17,284 nucleotides of DNA from CAVXAE01 sp044225565 (GTDB taxonomy: Bacteria > Pseudomonadota > Gammaproteobacteria > Steroidobacterales > Steroidobacteraceae), in NCBI GenBank assembly GCA_044225565.1, contig JBGAIL010000100.1, positions 1-17,284 on the forward strand. Reading direction: 5' to 3'. Shown piece after piece: positions 15,322 to 17,284 of the stretch; the first letter of the stretch is position 1, and each line of letters opens with the position of its first letter. Below the pieces are notes generated by a model. The model was not told where the DNA came from. It saw only the letters and a program-made list of their open reading frames with translations, and searched no databases. The translations under genes were made by a program, and so were the position numbers.

Positions 15322-16704
15322 ATGTCAAAAAGCCTCGACAAGCTCCTCTATGCATTGCCGGTCAGCCTGCAGAACGTGGCATTGTCGTTCTACGGGCTCG
15401 GTCTGCGTCGCAACCGGCACGCCGGCAATTACGGCCGGTACTACGCCGAGGCGCTGGCGAGAGCGGGCTTCAGCCGGGAAGCGTTCGATGGATACGTGGA
15501 CACGGCGCTCATCGCGACGCTCCGCAAGGCGATCGACGGTGTTCCCTACTACCGGAGGCTGCATCGCGAGGGAAGGTTTCCGATCGAGAAGGTGAGGGGT
15601 GTCGCCGACATCGCGGCGCTGCCGCTGCTCGAGAAGTCGGAAGTGCGCCGGGATCCGCAGCAGCTCGTGAGCGAGGCTCATGACGTGAAGGATCTGTCGG
15701 TCATCAATACGACGGGAACGACGGGAACTCCGTTGCGGATCTACTGCAATGCGGAGGTCCGGCAGAAGAACTATGCGTTTCACGACCGCTTCCTCGCGAT
15801 GTCGGGCATCGATCGGAAGGGGCTGCGGGCGACGATCGGCGGCCGCATCATCATCCCCGCGGCCCATCGGGATCCGCCGTTCTGGAGATACAGCTATTTC
15901 CAGAACAACGTGCTCTTTTCCTCCTATCACCTGAATGCGGGCAACATCGAGGCATACATCGGCAAGCTCAGGTCGCTCCGGCCCGATCACATCGACAGCT
16001 ACCCGTCCAGCGTCTACACCATCGCAAGCCATGCGAAACGGCGCGGGATCCCGTTGAGCGGTATCACGAAGGCGATCATGACCTCCGGCGAGACGCTGTT
16101 CGACGACCAGAAGGCCGTGATCGAAGAGCAGTTCGGCGTCACGGTGTTCGATCAGTACGGTTGCGCGGAGATGAGCGTGCTGGTGACTTCGTGCGCGCAG
16201 GGCACGTATCACGTCCATTCCGATTTCGGCATCCTGGAGATATTGAACTCGAACGGGGAGATCGCCGGGGACGGCGAGGAGGGCGAGATCGTATGCACGA
16301 GTCTCATCAACGACGTCATGCCGCTCATCCGTTACCGGATCGGGGACAGGGCGGTCGCAGGCGCGCGTCGCTGCCCGTGCGGGAGCGCTCTGCCGACGGT
16401 TGCCCGCGTTCTCGGCCGTGACGACGACGTGATACTGACTCCTGGTGGCGACCGCGTCGGCAGGCTGAGCCCGGTGTTGAAGGGCTTCCCGGTGAAGGAG
16501 GCCCAGTACGTCCAGGAGAAGCTCGACGAGGTGAAGGTGGTGTTGGTTCCCGATCCGGCCTATGGCGCGGCGGATGAGGCCCGGCTCGTGCAGGAGCTCA
16601 GGATGAGGCTGGGCAACGAGATGAAGATCGAGTTCCAGTACGTCGAGCGCATCGAGCGGGGCAAGGGCGGCAAGCTGAAATCGATCGTCTCCAGGCTGAA
16701 GTGA
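15322..16704 (+). CDS. Phenylacetate-CoA ligase family (PaaK/CapK-like) adenylate-forming enzyme
   Basis: The 460-residue protein belongs to the ANL adenylating superfamily, in the CapK branch found in capsule and exopolysaccharide loci. Members activate a carboxylic acid with ATP; the acid used here and the acceptor are unknown. The nucleotide loop NTTGTTGTPLRIY spans 129-141, the adenine-binding YGCAEM is at 279-284, MPLIRYRIGD is at 333-342, and CPCGSALPTVARVLGRDDD starts at 351. The C-terminal lysine motif GKGGKLKSIVS is at 447-457, with Lys451 or Lys453 as candidate catalytic residue. All core motifs look intact. The gene starts 10 nt after the AsnB-like stop with no strong ribosome site (only GGCCGG), so it is probably expressed together with it. 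It may supply an acyl-adenylate or acyl-CoA for decoration of the polymer, which is inference. Confidence 0.88.
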   Translation: MSKSLDKLLYALPVSLQNVALSFYGLGLRRNRHAGNYGRYYAEALARAGFSREAFDGYVDTALIATLRKAIDGVPYYRRLHREGRFPIEKVRGVADIAALPLLEKSEVRRDPQQLVSEAHDVKDLSVINTTGTTGTPLRIYCNAEVRQKNYAFHDRFLAMSGIDRKGLRATIGGRIIIPAAHRDPPFWRYSYFQNNVLFSSYHLNAGNIEAYIGKLRSLRPDHIDSYPSSVYTIASHAKRRGIPLSGITKAIMTSGETLFDDQKAVIEEQFGVTVFDQYGCAEMSVLVTSCAQGTYHVHSDFGILEILNSNGEIAGDGEEGEIVCTSLINDVMPLIRYRIGDRAVAGARRCPCGSALPTVARVLGRDDDVILTPGGDRVGRLSPVLKGFPVKEAQYVQEKLDEVKVVLVPDPAYGAADEARLVQELRMRLGNEMKIEFQYVERIERGKGGKLKSIVSRLK

Positions 16705-16714
16705 CCGGCGTCGG

Positions 16715-17284
16715 CTAGCGCAGGCGGAACGAGAGCAGGGGCTTGCTGCGGGCGATATCGTCGTGAATGCCGATTCGCGCGATCGTGAACGGATCCTTCA
16801 GCTCGCCGGACTGCCGCCCGAGCTTCGTGGTCACGGCGGCTGAATATCCCGCATCTCTGACCAGCGAGCGGATCTGCTCGTTGTAGAGCCCGTTCGGATA
16901 GCAGAACACGGGAACGTAGTTGAGCTCCCGGCTCTTCAGCTTTTCCATCGAAGCCTCGATCTCCAGGGCGGCTTCCCGCAGGTCGATGCGGGTCAGGATC
17001 CGGTGCTCGCAGGTGTGGGAGCCGAAGCTGATGCCGTTCCGGCCCATCTCGCCGATCTCGTCCCAGCTCAGCATCGTGCGCTCGCCCTCCAGGCCGATGC
17101 CGAGCTCCACGGCCAACTCGTCCACGAGCTGCTCGATCTGCGAGACCGGCAGCGACTTCATGGCCTCGATGGCCATGTCGACTGCCGTGGCGCTGGGCTC
17201 GCCGGAGAAGACGTGGCGTTTGAGCATCGCGAGGGCGTCCTCGCTCTCGTCCCGGATGCGGCCGGGTCGTGGCGCGCCATTCCC
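16715..17284 (-). CDS. Polysaccharide deacetylase (NodB homology domain), 5' partial
   Basis: The C-terminal 189 residues of a carbohydrate esterase family 4 enzyme, which removes acetyl groups from N-acetylated sugars using a metal ion. The frame is open to the right edge, so the start and the first motif (TFDDG type) lie outside. In window numbering the metal-binding SHTCEH gives His90 and His94, preceded by LSWDEIGEMGRNGISFGS; the third motif appears as VFCYPNG near 126-132; and AGYSAAVTTKLG follows. A helical segment (SLPVSQIEQLVDELAVELGIG) sits ahead of motif 2, as in other secreted polymer deacetylases with an inserted helix. It is convergent with the PaaK-like gene, 10 nt between stops. 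It differs from the XrtA-specific deacetylase group in lacking any sign of a C-terminal DUF3473 extension. The target could be GlcNAc or ManNAc residues of this locus's polymer. Confidence 0.88.
   Translation of the reverse strand, partial: GNGAPRPGRIRDESEDALAMLKRHVFSGEPSATAVDMAIEAMKSLPVSQIEQLVDELAVELGIGLEGERTMLSWDEIGEMGRNGISFGSHTCEHRILTRIDLREAALEIEASMEKLKSRELNYVPVFCYPNGLYNEQIRSLVRDAGYSAAVTTKLGRQSGELKDPFTIARIGIHDDIARSKPLLSFRLR

Noticed and set aside
13596..15341. 581-codon open frame on the - strand opposite the AsnB-like gene
   Set aside because: It mirrors a clearly real gene codon for codon, has repetitive Arg/Glu/Val/Gln-rich content and no recognisable domain. Such long antisense frames are common in high-GC DNA.
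1..17284. CRISPR arrays, tRNA or rRNA genes, insertion sequences, phage or toxin-antitoxin genes
   Set aside because: I looked for regularly spaced repeats, cloverleaf-like segments, transposase motifs and terminal inverted repeats and saw none; the only clear repeat is the 27-bp pair in wecB.

Overview
The window is one continuous extracellular-polysaccharide locus, about 17.3 kb, from a high-GC Gram-negative bacterium. An outer-membrane beta-barrel protein, a Wzz-type chain-length protein and the family set of the exosortase A (XrtA/EpsH, PEP-CTERM) system point to a proteobacterium. The species cannot be named from the sequence. A run of 41 N and a probable frameshift mark it as a draft assembly. 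The exosortase itself and the PrsK/PrsR regulators are not in the window and may lie outside it.

Region 1 (1-4915, + strand) is the conserved XrtA-associated export core. It holds a chain-length determinant (5' end cut by the window), its partner tyrosine autokinase, a PEP-CTERM-associated outer-membrane protein and a FemAB-like acyltransferase. Stops and starts overlap or are 14 nt apart, so this is one operon. Region 2 (4982-6945) has a small cupin protein with a C-terminal membrane tail on the - strand. It is divergent from an exosortase A-associated O-ligase (Wzy/WaaL-like) on the + strand, which is interrupted by the N gap.

Region 3 (6942-10822, - strand) reads wecB (UDP-GlcNAc 2-epimerase), then a Wzx-type flippase, then a GT4 glycosyltransferase. 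It looks like a repeat-unit synthesis and flipping module inserted against the main direction. wecB carries a 27-bp in-frame tandem duplication. Region 4 (10823-11280) is a non-coding stretch between divergent genes and presumably holds promoters for both directions.

Region 5 (11281-16704, + strand) is a tightly packed run: a GT4 glycosyltransferase broken by a frameshift near 11500, a second intact GT4 enzyme, an asparagine-synthase-like protein that lacks the glutaminase cysteine, and a PaaK/CapK-like adenylate-forming enzyme. Region 6 (16715-17284, - strand) is the C-terminal part of a NodB-type polysaccharide deacetylase.

Together the genes suggest the following path. WecB supplies UDP-ManNAc. 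Cytoplasmic glycosyltransferases build a lipid-linked repeat, and the AsnB-like and PaaK-like proteins and the deacetylase may decorate it. The flippase moves it across the inner membrane, and the ligase polymerises it or transfers it to an acceptor. The chain-length protein and kinase control length and export. The least conventional parts are the AsnB-like/PaaK-like pair and the membrane-tailed cupin. I saw no CRISPR array, tRNA, rRNA, insertion sequence, phage gene or defence system.
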